A DNA stretch of 64,000 nt from Buchnera aphidicola (Panaphis juglandis) (GTDB taxonomy: Bacteria > Pseudomonadota > Gammaproteobacteria > Enterobacterales > Enterobacteriaceae), in the NCBI RefSeq assembly GCF_964059065.1, contig NZ_OZ060378.1, forward strand, positions 366,930 to 430,929, given 5' to 3'. The position numbers were made by a program, and so were the translations under genes. The notes below the pieces were generated by a model that was given only the letters and a program-made list of their open reading frames with translations, made no database searches and was not told where the DNA came from. Shown here piece after piece: positions 21,209 to 31,464 of the stretch; within the stretch, counting starts at the first letter, position 1; every line of letters begins with the position of its first letter.

Positions 21209-22378
21209 ATGATAAACAAAAATAAATATGGGTTAACAATAATAAGTTTTTTATCATATTATTTTACTGGATCGATGATTGTTGTAACAGGAATGATAAT
21301 ACGTAATATTGCAAAATATTTCCATCTCTCTGTTGCAAATATGAGTAACACATTTACGTTTTTAAATGCTGGAATATTATTTTCTATTGTATTAAATTCT
21401 TGGATTACGAAATTTTTTTCTCTTAAAAAACAAATCATTATGGGTTTTTTTTTAGTTTTAATTGCGATATATAATTTTGTAATTACACATAATTTAACTA
21501 TTTTTTGTTTCAGTATGTTTATTTTTGGTATGGTTGGTGGAATTACAATGTCAATTGGTACCTTCTTAATTACAAATATTTATTCTGGTTCAGAGAGAAC
21601 ATCAAAACTATTATTAACAGATTCTTTTTTTAGTATTTCCGGAATTATGTTTCCAATAATTGCATCTATACTATTACACAAAAAAATATTTTGGTACTGG
21701 ATTTACATTATCATTGGATTAGTATATTTTATAATTTTTTTAATTACAATTAATGTAGAATTCCCTAAACAAAATATTAAAATAACAAAAAAAAAAAATA
21801 AATATCACAGTAACTGTAAAAAAAGTATATTTATTCTATGTTGCTGTTCTTTATGTTATATTTTAGGTCAATTAGGATTTATTTCATGGGTTCCAGAATA
21901 TGCTACACAAAATATTCATTTTAATCTTCAACATTCTGGAAGTTTAGTGAGTAACTTTTGGATGTCATACATGTTTGGAATGTGGTTTTTTAGTTATATA
22001 TTAAAATTTATTGATTTACAAAAAGCATTAGTAATATTAACAGGTATTTCTACATTTTCAATGTATTTTTTTATTAAAAATAACAATATAATGCTATTTA
22101 ATACTATTATTATAATACTTGGTTTTTTTTCAAGTGCTATTTATACAATAATTATCACACTAACATCTTTACAAACCAAAAAACCTTCTCAAAAACTAAT
22201 TAACTTTACTTTGATGTCTGGAACTATTGGTACACTTTTAACATTCATAATTACTGGACCAATCATCTCAAAAATAGGAATTTGTGGTGCATTAGTCATT
22301 TCAAATATATTATATGGAATAGTATTCATATTATCCATAATATTAGGTTTAACAAGTCGTCACAAGAAAAATTTTTAA
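21209..22378 (+). CDS. tsgA: MFS transporter TsgA
   Basis: Twelve-helix major facilitator protein of the inner membrane; substrate unknown. 389 residues (E. coli TsgA 393). The first helices (SFLSYYFTGSMIVVTGMIIRNIAKYF) and the loop after helix 2-3 (SLKKQIIMG) look like TsgA, and the hydrophobic segments alternate with short Lys-rich loops throughout. AGAGGA lies 4 nt before the ATG. It is placed beside tus/str and trpS as in other Buchnera. One of only two MFS carriers here, so it is a candidate for host-symbiont metabolite exchange (inference). Confidence 0.88.
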   Translation: MINKNKYGLTIISFLSYYFTGSMIVVTGMIIRNIAKYFHLSVANMSNTFTFLNAGILFSIVLNSWITKFFSLKKQIIMGFFLVLIAIYNFVITHNLTIFCFSMFIFGMVGGITMSIGTFLITNIYSGSERTSKLLLTDSFFSISGIMFPIIASILLHKKIFWYWIYIIIGLVYFIIFLITINVEFPKQNIKITKKKNKYHSNCKKSIFILCCCSLCYILGQLGFISWVPEYATQNIHFNLQHSGSLVSNFWMSYMFGMWFFSYILKFIDLQKALVILTGISTFSMYFFIKNNNIMLFNTIIIILGFFSSAIYTIIITLTSLQTKKPSQKLINFTLMSGTIGTLLTFIITGPIISKIGICGALVISNILYGIVFILSIILGLTSRHKKNF

Positions 22379-22398
22379 GTAACGAATAAAAATAAGAT

Positions 22399-23394
22399 TT
22401 ATAAACCTAAAACATGATATACTTGATTTATGATATTTTTAGCATAATATTGTGCTCTATATGATCCTTCTTTTAAGATTTCATTTAAATAATGCTCATT
22501 AGATCGAAAATAATAAAATTTTTCTTGTATTTTTAACAAAGTTTTAGAAATAACTTTAGCCACTAAATATTTAAAATCTTTATATGATGTATGTAAAAAT
22601 TTTTCTTCTAATTCTAAAATACTTTTACCAGTGAAATTTGAATAAATATTTAATAAGTTCGAAATTCCTGCTTTTTTATTTACATCATATAATATTTTCT
22701 GTTCTGAATCAGTAACAGAACGCTGAATTTTTTTAAAAATAGATTTTGAATCTTCTAATAAAAAAATCACATTGTTAGGATTAGCATCAGACTTCGACAT
22801 TTTACATGTTGGACATAATAAAGACATAACTTTTGAATTATTTTTTTGAGGAATACATATATTTGGCATTTTAAAAATATCACCATACAAAAAATTAAAA
22901 CGTTTTACAAGATTTCTAACTAATTCTAAATGTTGTTTTTGATCATTCCCAATTAAAACGTATTCACTATGATATAGCAAAATATCGGATGCCATCAATA
23001 TCGGATAAGTAAATAAACCAGAATTAACATTATTTGAATGTATTTTAGATTTATTTTTAAATTGTGTCATACGAATTAATTCTCCAAAATAAGTATAACA
23101 ACTCAACACCCAATATAATTTACAATGTTCAGATACAGAAGATTGAAGAAATACAATACTTTTTTTTGGATCTACACCAACCGATAAATAAAAAGCAATA
23201 GTATCTAATTGTGATTTTTTTAATTTTTTTGAATCCTGTAATACAGTCATAGAATGTAAATCAGCAATACTAAAAATACATTGATATCGATCCTGAAAAT
23301 CAGACCAATGAGATAATGTACCAATATAATTACCGATTGTTAATTGACCTGTAGGTTGAACCGCACTGAATAAAATGGGTTTTAAAAATGACAT
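22399..23394 (-). CDS. trpS: Tryptophanyl-tRNA synthetase
   Basis: Class I synthetase charging tRNA-Trp, whose gene is also in this window (62890-62963). 331 residues (E. coli 334). Rossmann signatures: VQPTGQLTIGN (HIGH equivalent TIGN) near residue 13 and KMSKSDANP near residue 198. Convergent with tsgA, 20 bp apart. The gph gene that follows it in E. coli is absent; the next gene is rpe. Confidence 0.97.
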   Translation of the reverse strand: MSFLKPILFSAVQPTGQLTIGNYIGTLSHWSDFQDRYQCIFSIADLHSMTVLQDSKKLKKSQLDTIAFYLSVGVDPKKSIVFLQSSVSEHCKLYWVLSCYTYFGELIRMTQFKNKSKIHSNNVNSGLFTYPILMASDILLYHSEYVLIGNDQKQHLELVRNLVKRFNFLYGDIFKMPNICIPQKNNSKVMSLLCPTCKMSKSDANPNNVIFLLEDSKSIFKKIQRSVTDSEQKILYDVNKKAGISNLLNIYSNFTGKSILELEEKFLHTSYKDFKYLVAKVISKTLLKIQEKFYYFRSNEHYLNEILKEGSYRAQYYAKNIINQVYHVLGL

Positions 23395-23441
23395 ATTATT
23401 TCCTTACACGATATCAAATAACCTTAAAAAAAATCGCAATC

Positions 23442-24116
23442 CTAACTACTAACAAGAATTATTTTTTTTTTTAGGTTTTGAATTGTTTCATAATAATTAT
23501 TAGAACAAAAAATCGCAGAACCCATAACAAATATGTCAGCTCCTGCTTCTGCAACATCAAAAATATTATTTATATTAATACCACCATCGACTTGTAATAA
23601 AATATTTGGAAAATTAAAATTTAAATATTTTCTTAGTGATCTGATTTTTTTTAATACTGATAATATGAATTTTTGACCAGAAAAACCAGGATAAACGCTC
23701 ATTAATAAAATTAAATCCAATTTTTCTAAAAAAGGATCTAAAATTTTTATAGAAACATCTGGATTAATTGCTATACCTGATTTACAATTATTTTGTTTAA
23801 TTATACGTATAGTATGATGAATATCCCGAGTAGAATCAGGATGAAAAGTAATATAATCCGCTCCTGATTTTGCAAAAATAGGAATTAATGCATCAACTGA
23901 AGAAGTCATTAAATGTACATCAATAGGAGCACGAATTGGATAACTTCTCAATGATTTTAATATCATAGGACCGAATGTTAAATTAGGAACATAATGATTA
24001 TCCATAACATCAAAATGAATCATATCGCTTCCAGCATCCAAAACATTTTGTACATCTTGACCTAATCGAGAAAAATCTGCAGACAAAATAGATGGTGAAA
24101 TAAAAAATTTTTTCAT
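23442..24116 (-). CDS. rpe: Ribulose-phosphate 3-epimerase
   Basis: Interconverts ribulose-5-P and xylulose-5-P in the pentose phosphate pathway (TIM barrel, metal-dependent). 224 residues (E. coli 225). SPSILSADFSRLG, MIHFDVMDNHYVPN (metal His and Asp), VHLM, MSVYPGFSGQKF and VDGGI are the standard motifs in order. It stands between trpS and aroB; dam and damX, which lie here in E. coli, are gone. Confidence 0.97.
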   Translation of the reverse strand: MKKFFISPSILSADFSRLGQDVQNVLDAGSDMIHFDVMDNHYVPNLTFGPMILKSLRSYPIRAPIDVHLMTSSVDALIPIFAKSGADYITFHPDSTRDIHHTIRIIKQNNCKSGIAINPDVSIKILDPFLEKLDLILLMSVYPGFSGQKFILSVLKKIRSLRKYLNFNFPNILLQVDGGININNIFDVAEAGADIFVMGSAIFCSNNYYETIQNLKKKIILVSS

Positions 24117-24176
24117 TTTTATATCTCTATAAATAATTCAAAAGTTTTAAAAAATTTAAATAATTAAAACATAAAT

Positions 24177-25268
24177 TTATAATATACACTCTTGAATTGA
24201 TTGAAGAATTATGTTCTTATCTATTTTATTAAAGATTTTAACTTTACCAATTGAAACTGGTAATATTAATTTAATATTCCCATTCCGACTTTTTTTATCA
24301 CGTTTCATATATGGCAAATATTCTTCAGGGGGCATATTTTTTGGAGCAGAAAATGGTAAATTAGCTAATTTCAGCAAATTAATAATCCGATTTTCATCAA
24401 AATCATTTAATAATTTCAAAATTTTTGCAGTACGAGACGCAATCACCATACCTATAGAAATAGCCTCTCCATGTAAAAACAAAGAATATTTAAAATATGA
24501 CTCAATAGCATGACCATATGTATGACCAAAATTTAATAAACAACGTAAATTATTTTCCCGTTCATCAAAAAAAACAACTTTTGATTTTAAATCACAGCAT
24601 TTCTTAATACAATATAACAAACTATTTGGATCCATTACTAATATTTTTTCAATATTATCTTCTAACCATTGAAAAAAATCAATATCAAAAATAATTGCAT
24701 ATTTAATTACTTCTGCAATACCTGATATTAACTGATTAATTGGTAAAGTAGTTAAAAAACAAACATCTATTATTACTGCACTTGGTTGCCAAAAAGTACC
24801 AATCATATTTTTACCAAGAATATGATTAACTCCTGTTTTACCACCAATTGAAGCATCAACTTGAGATAATAATGTAGTAGGTATTTGAATAACTCTAATA
24901 CCTCTTTGATAAATAGAAGCAACAAAACCAGTTAAATCTCCAATCACCCCACCACCCAATGCAATCAATATTGTGTTACGATCAAAATTATTTTTTAATA
25001 AATAACCTAGCAATAATTCTACAGAATTTAAATTTTTAAAATTTTCACCATCAGACAAAACAAAATCACTAACATCAATATTTATATTTAATAAATAATC
25101 CAAAACCATTTTTTTAAAAAATTTTGATACTGTAGTATTTGTTACTAAAACCACTTTATCATTTTTATTGAACGGATAAAAAAGATATTTTTTTTTAAAT
25201 AATGAATATCCAATTTTTATCTCATACGTATGATTACTTGTATGAACAAATACATTTTCATTAAACAT
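24177..25268 (-). CDS. aroB: 3-dehydroquinate synthase
   Basis: Second step of the shikimate pathway (DAHP to 3-dehydroquinate), NAD and metal dependent. 363 residues (E. coli 362). The NAD loop GGGVIGDLTGFVASIYQRG is near residue 98, KTGVNH follows, and metal ligands lie in FGHTYGHAIE and LHGEAISIGM. Twenty-eight bp downstream of aroK, so aroK-aroB form an operon feeding chorismate to the trpEG genes of this window and to other aromatic amino acids. Confidence 0.97.
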   Translation of the reverse strand: MFNENVFVHTSNHTYEIKIGYSLFKKKYLFYPFNKNDKVVLVTNTTVSKFFKKMVLDYLLNINIDVSDFVLSDGENFKNLNSVELLLGYLLKNNFDRNTILIALGGGVIGDLTGFVASIYQRGIRVIQIPTTLLSQVDASIGGKTGVNHILGKNMIGTFWQPSAVIIDVCFLTTLPINQLISGIAEVIKYAIIFDIDFFQWLEDNIEKILVMDPNSLLYCIKKCCDLKSKVVFFDERENNLRCLLNFGHTYGHAIESYFKYSLFLHGEAISIGMVIASRTAKILKLLNDFDENRIINLLKLANLPFSAPKNMPPEEYLPYMKRDKKSRNGNIKLILPVSIGKVKIFNKIDKNIILQSIQECIL

Positions 25269-25296
25269 AGTATATTATTCTCACATACAATAGTAT

Positions 25297-25818
25297 TTAA
25301 ATCGTTTTTAAAAAATTCATAATATTTACAACTATTATTTTTGAATTTTTATTATTAGTATCAATAGATACATCTGAAATCTCTTCATACAAAGGATTTC
25401 TTATGATTGATAGTTTTTTTAAAACAACTTCAGCAGGTTCAGAAGTATTTAATAATGGGCGATGCTTATCTGTTTTAGTTCGCATTAATTGTTTTTCGAC
25501 TGTAACTTTTAAATATACTATGATGCCTCTAGAAGATAATAAATTTCTAATTTTTTTTGATAAAATTGATCCACCACCAGTTGCTAAAACAATTTTATGC
25601 ATGTTTGTCAATTCATTAATTACTTTTTCTTCGCGAACTCTAAATCCAGATTCTCCTTCAATATCAAATACCCAACTGATATCAGCTCCGGTACGTTTTT
25701 CAATTTCTTGATCAGAATCACAAAATTCCATATTTAATTCTTTAGACAACTGACGACCAATAGTGCTTTTACCAGCACCCATAGGACCTATTAAAAAAAT
25801 ATTTCGTTTTTCAAACAT
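25297..25818 (-). CDS. aroK: Shikimate kinase I
   Basis: Phosphorylates shikimate to shikimate-3-phosphate. Starting at the ATG at 25818 ([19 protein letters not shown]) gives 173 residues, the E. coli length. The Walker A loop GPMGAGKST is near residue 12, substrate residues [11 protein letters not shown] and ATGGGS follow, and the lid contains KHRPLL. No good ribosome-binding site precedes the ATG. An in-frame GTG five codons earlier is possible. Confidence 0.97.
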   Translation of the reverse strand: MFEKRNIFLIGPMGAGKSTIGRQLSKELNMEFCDSDQEIEKRTGADISWVFDIEGESGFRVREEKVINELTNMHKIVLATGGGSILSKKIRNLLSSRGIIVYLKVTVEKQLMRTKTDKHRPLLNTSEPAEVVLKKLSIIRNPLYEEISDVSIDTNNKNSKIIVVNIMNFLKTI

Positions 25819-25986
25819 ATTGTGTACATACACTAATCATGGTTTTATAGAAAACCAAAAATAAATAGTAATTTTTGGCATAAATAAAAAAAATCAACAA
25901 AGATTTATAAAACATATTATGTATAATACTATAAATCCTAAAAATCACAAAATGAAATTCAAAACAAAAATATTTCAACATTATGA

Positions 25987-26016
25987 TTGTAAAAAAAAAC
26001 AATAAAATGTTATAAT
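25987..26016 (+). promoter_or_regulatory. Sigma-70 type promoter for tRNA-Ser
   Basis: TTGTAA and a perfect TATAAT separated by 18 bp lie 42 bp upstream of the tRNA. This is a plausible housekeeping promoter in a region where most genes lack one. Confidence 0.6.
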
Positions 26017-26058
26017 GAACCATAATAATTTCACAATTTAAAATTCAATATAAAATAT

Positions 26059-26147
26059 GGTGAGGTGTCCGAGAGGATTAAGGAGCATGCCTGGAAAGCG
26101 TGTATACATAAAAATATGTATCAAGGGTTCGAATCCCTTCCTCACCA
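26059..26147 (+). tRNA. tRNA-Ser (GGA)
   Basis: Class II tRNA with a 7-bp acceptor (GGTGAGG/CCTCACC), anticodon loop CTGGAAA (GGA at 26093-26095), a long variable arm (TGTATACATAAAAATATGTATC region) and a T arm GGGTTCGAATCCC. It closely resembles the E. coli serine tRNA of the UCC/UCU reader. The 3' CCA is not encoded; the acceptor is followed by AAAA. Confidence 0.95.
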
Positions 26148-26197
26148 AAATTATAATCATTAAATTATAATTAGAAATAACTATAAAAATAAAAATA

Positions 26198-26905
26198 TTA
26201 TGCAATCAATGTTTCTAAAGCTAATTTTATCATTTCACATAATGATGATTCTCGTTCTACAGAAGATAACTTTTGATTTCTTGTAATATGATCCGATACA
26301 GAACATATTGACATAGCTTTTACACTATGTTCTGCAGCAATGCTATAAATACCTGAAGTTTCCATATCTATACCTAAAATATTATACTTCTTTAATAATG
26401 GATATAATAATTCAGAATTCATATAAAAAGTATCTGTAGTAAAAAAACTCCCAACTTGAATATTAATTCTCATTTTTTTTGCAATACGTACTGCATTAGA
26501 AATAATATTAAAATTAGCAACTGCAGAAAAATCATAGTTGTTAAATCGTAAACGATTAAAATTAGAATCAGTACATGCACCTATTGCAATAATAATATCT
26601 TTTAAATTAATTTTTTTTTGAATTGTACCACATGTTCCAACACGAATAATTTTTTTTACACGATAAGATTTAATTAATTCTTCTACATAAATAGCAGCAG
26701 AAGGTATACCCATACCATGACTCATAATGGAAACTAAAACATCATTATAATATCCTGTAAAACCTAGCATTGAACGAACATTAGTAATTTGGATACAATG
26801 CTTCAAAAAATTTTCTGCAATATATTTCACTCGAAATGGATCACCAGACATCATTACCAATTCAGAAAAACTATTATTATTTGCATTAATATGAGGTGTT
26901 GTCAT
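26198..26905 (-). CDS. deoD: Purine nucleoside phosphorylase
   Basis: Hexameric phosphorylase splitting purine (deoxy)nucleosides into base and (deoxy)ribose-1-P. 235 residues (E. coli 239). TTPHINA, HGMGIPS, RVGTCG and the catalytic Asp in VSDH are conserved. The phosphate loop reads SGDP where E. coli has PGDP, and the substrate segment reads IDMET where E. coli has VEMEA (Glu to Asp). No deo partner gene lies nearby. Upstream (plus-side) is a long gene-free stretch. Confidence 0.94.
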   Translation of the reverse strand: MTTPHINANNNSFSELVMMSGDPFRVKYIAENFLKHCIQITNVRSMLGFTGYYNDVLVSIMSHGMGIPSAAIYVEELIKSYRVKKIIRVGTCGTIQKKINLKDIIIAIGACTDSNFNRLRFNNYDFSAVANFNIISNAVRIAKKMRINIQVGSFFTTDTFYMNSELLYPLLKKYNILGIDMETSGIYSIAAEHSVKAMSICSVSDHITRNQKLSSVERESSLCEMIKLALETLIA

Positions 26906-27742
26906 AAATTCAATTACCTTAAAAACAAAAATAACTTAAAAACCAAAAACCTATTTTAATATACTCAAATTATATAATTCTAATACCATAATCAATATTA
27001 GATAAATCAAAATATTTCTCAACTATTTATATAAATAAAAAATATCTTAATATCAAAATCTAAAAATTGTCATGAAAAATAAATAATATTAATTTATTTT
27101 ATTTTTTATGATGATTAGAAAACATATTAAATAAAATTAATAATTTGAAATAATAATAAAATTATCATAATCACATGATTTATTTAAAATAATTAGAAAT
27201 GAAATATTTAAAAAATATAAAATATTAAAATATTCTAATGCATTGATTTTTATATTTATATATAAAATGAAATACCTATCTTTTAAAAATATAAAACTAA
27301 TGTACTATTTATCAAATTATTATAAATATGAATCTATACGATCAAAAAAATTCATCATAAAATAATTTCAAAAATATTTGAAACATTTAAAAAATTCATG
27401 AAAAATTTGAAAATTTTTTATAAATAGTATTTCAATTAATAGGTTTTAAAAAAATATAAAAACTATATTTTTAAAAAATCAATTTTTTTTAAAAATATTA
27501 AAAATATACAATTAATATTGAAATTATAATTTTCTATCATCATAATTATCTATTAAAAAATATTCATAATTATAAAAAAATTAAAAAATAAATACTCAAA
27601 ATAATATCCAAAAAATCAATTTTATAATTTTAATGAATAATCATAAAAATAAAGCATTTATTAATAAAAAGATAAAAATCTTAAATATAAAAAATCATTC
27701 TTTTTAAATCAAAAATAAAAAAATAAAAAATAAAAAACAAAA
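26906..27742. other. Gene-free stretch between deoD and nfuA
   Basis: 837 bp of almost pure A/T with no coding frame that I can support on either strand and no tRNA-like fold. It reads as long poly-A/T with scattered ATTAA and AAAATAT words. I infer an eroded gene remnant; which gene was lost cannot be told from the sequence. It also holds the upstream region of deoD. Confidence 0.6.
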
Positions 27743-28342
27743 CTAAAAAAAAGAATGCATACCACGACTATGATTTGTAATATCTTGAACACCATTTAAA
27801 TCTGGAAAATGACTTAAAATTTTTTTCTCAATATTTTCTGAAAATGTATTTTTTGACATTAAACAACCATTACAACCACCTAAAAACTTAATCATCGCAT
27901 ATCCCAGTGTATTAATCTCTACTAAAAAAACTTTTCCACCATGCATCATCAACATTGGATTAATATCATAATCAATAAAATTTTTTAATTTTTGAAATAA
28001 ATGTTCATATTTAACGTTTTGAGTAGTTGGATTATGATGATTTAATTCCTGACCAGAATATGGAGCCATTAGCATTAATTGTTTTTCAGTATCATTAATA
28101 AATAAATCAATTTTAGAATCTTTTAAGTATGGTAGTATTTTCTCATCAACATAAATACTAAATGAATCATATTTTATTTCAATATCTGTTTTTTTTAAAT
28201 TTTTACAATTTTCGTATGAAAGCTTACATTCCGAATATTGTGTTCCAGGTTTATTAATTAATATCCTTAAAGATACGTATTTATTATTTTTAGAAATTAA
28301 ATTTTTTAAATATTTTTGAGCTTTTTTAGAAATCTTAATCAT
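27743..28342 (-). CDS. nfuA: Fe-S biogenesis protein NfuA
   Basis: Fe-S cluster carrier delivering 4Fe-4S clusters to client enzymes. 199 residues (E. coli 191). The N-terminal degenerate A-type domain is divergent and has lost the A-type cysteines. The C-terminal NifU-like domain is well kept, with GGCNGC (CxxC near residues 157-160) and FPDLNGVQDITNHSRGMHSFF at the end. Divergent from bioH over 97 bp, as in E. coli where only gntX intervenes. Likely clients in this window include IlvD, MutY and HemW (inference). Confidence 0.95.
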   Translation of the reverse strand: MIKISKKAQKYLKNLISKNNKYVSLRILINKPGTQYSECKLSYENCKNLKKTDIEIKYDSFSIYVDEKILPYLKDSKIDLFINDTEKQLMLMAPYSGQELNHHNPTTQNVKYEHLFQKLKNFIDYDINPMLMMHGGKVFLVEINTLGYAMIKFLGGCNGCLMSKNTFSENIEKKILSHFPDLNGVQDITNHSRGMHSFF

Positions 28343-28439
28343 AAATCTTAATAATCATAATATTTAAATAAAACATTTAAATATACTATCATAATTAGTA
28401 TTAATTATAAAATCATTAAAAATAAATAAAAATATAAAT

Positions 28440-29204
28440 ATGTATATAAAAATTATTGGAAAAGGTAATATAAATTTAATATTATTACATGGATGGGGTA
28501 TAAATAATAGCATTTGGTTTTGGATAGAAAAAATTTTAATGAAAGATTTTAAACTACATATCATTGATTTACCAGGATATGGTAATAACTTTCATGTCAT
28601 AGTAGAAAACCTGTATGAACTATTAGCATTAATTCATAATAATACACCAAAAAAATGTATTTGGATGGGGTGGTCTATGGGGGGTATAATTTCTAGTTAT
28701 ATGAGTATTTTGTATCCAAAAAAAACAATTGCTATAATTAATATATGTTCATCTCCATGCTTCATTAAAAAAAAAAAATGGCCAGGAATAGACATCAATA
28801 CAATAAAAAATATTTTTAAAAATTTATTATACAACTATAAAAATACAATAAAAAACTTCTTTATTACTAACACATATAATATAATAAAAAAAAATACTCA
28901 TGTTCAAAATATAATTAAAAAATATGTTTTACCACCATACCCAACATACAATACCTTAAAAATGAATTTAGATATAATATGTAAAACAGATATCAGAAAA
29001 TACATAATGCAAACTAAATTACCTAATTTACAAATATACGGTAAATTAGATACTATGATACCAATAGAAATTTCAAAAATCATTAATAAATATAATAATA
29101 AAAATATTAAAATAATAGTTATTGATCATTCTGCACACATGCCATTCATATCAAAACCAATTGAATTCTGCAATTCTATCATTTCATTTAAAAAAAAATT
29201 ATAA
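28440..29204 (+). CDS. bioH: Pimeloyl-ACP methyl ester carboxylesterase
   Basis: Alpha/beta hydrolase that frees pimeloyl-ACP for biotin ring assembly. 254 residues (E. coli 256). LLHGWG near residue 16, nucleophile GWSMGG near residue 78, Asp in YGKLDTMIP and His in SAHMPFISKP complete the triad, each in the E. coli context. SSPCF and WPGI are also shared. A run of 12 A (28767-28778) in frame encodes Lys before WPGI. bioC, which makes the substrate, is not in this window. Confidence 0.93.
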   Translation: MYIKIIGKGNINLILLHGWGINNSIWFWIEKILMKDFKLHIIDLPGYGNNFHVIVENLYELLALIHNNTPKKCIWMGWSMGGIISSYMSILYPKKTIAIINICSSPCFIKKKKWPGIDINTIKNIFKNLLYNYKNTIKNFFITNTYNIIKKNTHVQNIIKKYVLPPYPTYNTLKMNLDIICKTDIRKYIMQTKLPNLQIYGKLDTMIPIEISKIINKYNNKNIKIIVIDHSAHMPFISKPIEFCNSIISFKKKL

Positions 29205-29265
29205 AAATAAATTAATTTCATAATAATAAAGTTAAAAGATATTTTAATTATAAAATTTTCAATTT

Positions 29266-29772
29266 TTAAAAAGGTAATTCATCATCAAATTCGACACTAG
29301 ATATATCTTCAGATAATAATTTATTTTTTAATTCATTATTTACAGTTTTTGTTTGAGATAGTATATGACTATCTTGATTTAAGTTATCATCATTAGAATT
29401 ATTAACATCTCTAACCGCATCCTTTCTGCTACCTAACATTTGCATTTTACCATTCATATTCACTATAATTTCTGTAGTATATCGTTCAATTCCATTTTTA
29501 TCTTTCCATTTTCTTGTTTGTAAGGATCCTTCAATATAAACTTGAGAACCTTTACGTAAATATTCACCAGAAATTTCTGCTAATTTTCCAAATAAAACAA
29601 TTCTATGCCACTCTGTTTTTTCTTTTATTTCATTTGTATTTTTATCTTTCCAAGTTTCAGAAGTAGCAAGATTAATATTAGTTACTGCATTACCATTTGA
29701 CATGTATCGTATTTCAGGATCTTTACCTAAATTACCAATCAAAATAACTTTATTAATTCCTCTTATTGCCAT
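29266..29772 (-). CDS. ssb: Single-stranded DNA-binding protein
   Basis: Tetrameric SSB for replication and repair. 168 residues (E. coli 178). The OB fold covers residues 1-112 ([46 protein letters not shown]). The linker is short and Asn/Asp-rich instead of Gly/Gln-rich, and the acidic tip EFDDELPF that recruits partner proteins is kept. Divergent from dnaB across 206 bp. Confidence 0.97.
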   Translation of the reverse strand: MAIRGINKVILIGNLGKDPEIRYMSNGNAVTNINLATSETWKDKNTNEIKEKTEWHRIVLFGKLAEISGEYLRKGSQVYIEGSLQTRKWKDKNGIERYTTEIIVNMNGKMQMLGSRKDAVRDVNNSNDDNLNQDSHILSQTKTVNNELKNKLLSEDISSVEFDDELPF

Positions 29773-29978
29773 AATATCTACCTTAATTGATTAAATAATC
29801 ATTTTAATTCATAAAAAATCAAAAAAAATAATAAAAATAATATTTATATATTTTTAAAATATTTAAATAATATTAATATAATAAATACTATAATTGATGT
29901 TATAATAACTATACAAAATATACAAATCATTTTTACTGAAACAATTTTCATAATTCACTACATTAATATATTAAAAAC

Positions 29979-31346
29979 ATGAAAAAAAACAGTCAAAAAC
30001 ATATTCAAACTATAAAATCACAATTACCATATTCATTAGATGCTGAAAGATCACTTCTAGGTAGTTTAATGCTAGACAATAAACAATGGGATAAGATATC
30101 TAATAACATTACAATTAACGACTTTTTTCATATACCACATAAAATTATTTTTAAAGAAATGAAAAAATTAATTAATCAAAACTTTCCAATTGATTTAATT
30201 ACTGTTTCTGAATCTTTAGAAAAAAAAAATATGTTCAATAACATCGAGTCCTTTTCTTATTTATCTGATATCATTAAAAATATACCTAGCACTGAAAATA
30301 TGCAAGCATATGCAAAAATTATAAAAGAACGATCATTACTAAGAGAAATAATTTCTATAGGACAACAAATTACCAATTTAGGATATAATCCAGGAGAAAA
30401 AGATGGTGCAGAAATTTTAGAAGATGCGGAATGTAATATTTTAAATATTTCAAAGAAAATACTTAAAAATCACCATAACCCACAAAACATTAAAAATATG
30501 CTTGATAAGACCATTACTTTAATCGAGACATTAATTAATTCTCCAAACAATGCAATTACTGGATTAGATACAGGATATACTGAACTTAATAAAAAAACAC
30601 TGGGATTACAAAATTCTGATCTAATCATCATTGCTGCTAGACCTTCAATGGGTAAAACAACATTAGCTATGAATATTTGTGAAAATACTGCTATGACATG
30701 TAAAAAACCAGTTTTAATTTTTAGTTTAGAAATGCCTGGTGAACAAATTATGATAAGAATGTTATCATCATTATCACGTATATACCAATGTAACATTAGA
30801 ACTGGACAATTACAAGATGAAGATTGGTCAAGAATATCAAGTATAATTAATATACTATTAAAAAAAAAAAATATATACATTGATGATTCTGCTCAACTAA
30901 CCCCAACTGAAATACGATCTAAAGCAAAAAAACTTTACAAAAAAAAAGGTGGTTTAAGTTTAATCATGATAGATTATTTACAACTAATTCATATCCCACA
31001 TTTATCAACACAAAGAAACCTAGAAATTGCAGAAATTTCAAGAACATTAAAAGCTCTAGCAAAAGAACTAAAAATACCAATCATTGCAATATCTCAATTG
31101 AATCGATTACTAGAACAAAGAACTGATAAAAGACCGATAAATTCTGATTTACGTGAATCTGGTTCATTAGAACAAGATGCAGATCTAATATTATTTATTT
31201 ATCGGGATGAAATATATAATGAAAACAGTAATTTAAAAGGAATTGCTGAAATTATTATTGGCAAACAAAGAAATGGACCAAGTGGATCAATTAAATTATT
31301 ATTTAATGGTAATTTATGCAGATTTGATAATTATCATCATGATTAA
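29979..31346 (+). CDS. dnaB: Replicative DNA helicase
   Basis: Hexameric helicase of the replication fork. 455 residues (E. coli 471). The N-terminal domain begins LPYSLDAERSLLGSLMLD. The RecA-like C-domain has Walker A ARPSMGKTT around residue 225, Walker B LIMIDYLQLI, and the arginine-finger region SQLNRLLEQRTDKRP. An A12 run (30860-30871) lies in frame. Preceded by a 206-bp divergent intergenic region. Confidence 0.97.
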   Translation: MKKNSQKHIQTIKSQLPYSLDAERSLLGSLMLDNKQWDKISNNITINDFFHIPHKIIFKEMKKLINQNFPIDLITVSESLEKKNMFNNIESFSYLSDIIKNIPSTENMQAYAKIIKERSLLREIISIGQQITNLGYNPGEKDGAEILEDAECNILNISKKILKNHHNPQNIKNMLDKTITLIETLINSPNNAITGLDTGYTELNKKTLGLQNSDLIIIAARPSMGKTTLAMNICENTAMTCKKPVLIFSLEMPGEQIMIRMLSSLSRIYQCNIRTGQLQDEDWSRISSIINILLKKKNIYIDDSAQLTPTEIRSKAKKLYKKKGGLSLIMIDYLQLIHIPHLSTQRNLEIAEISRTLKALAKELKIPIIAISQLNRLLEQRTDKRPINSDLRESGSLEQDADLILFIYRDEIYNENSNLKGIAEIIIGKQRNGPSGSIKLLFNGNLCRFDNYHHD

Positions 31347-31464
31347 AATATTCATTTTTTAAAAACTATAATATTCAAATATCAATAAAAAATTATAATT
31401 TCATTAATACAAATATAACTTATAAAATAACATACAATATTCATTTACTTATTGAGAATATCCA

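Noticed and set aside
25811-26023. 70-residue Phe/Tyr-rich open frame upstream of aroK, minus strand
   Set aside because: Composition is what T-rich DNA gives by chance; it overlaps the tRNA-Ser promoter and has no homology.
28364-28564. 66-residue hydrophobic frame opposite the start of bioH
   Set aside because: Antisense to a confident gene; the hydrophobicity mirrors A-rich sense codons.
30470-30880. 136-residue open frame antisense to dnaB
   Set aside because: It is the complement of a well-conserved gene, with no ribosome-binding site or family match.
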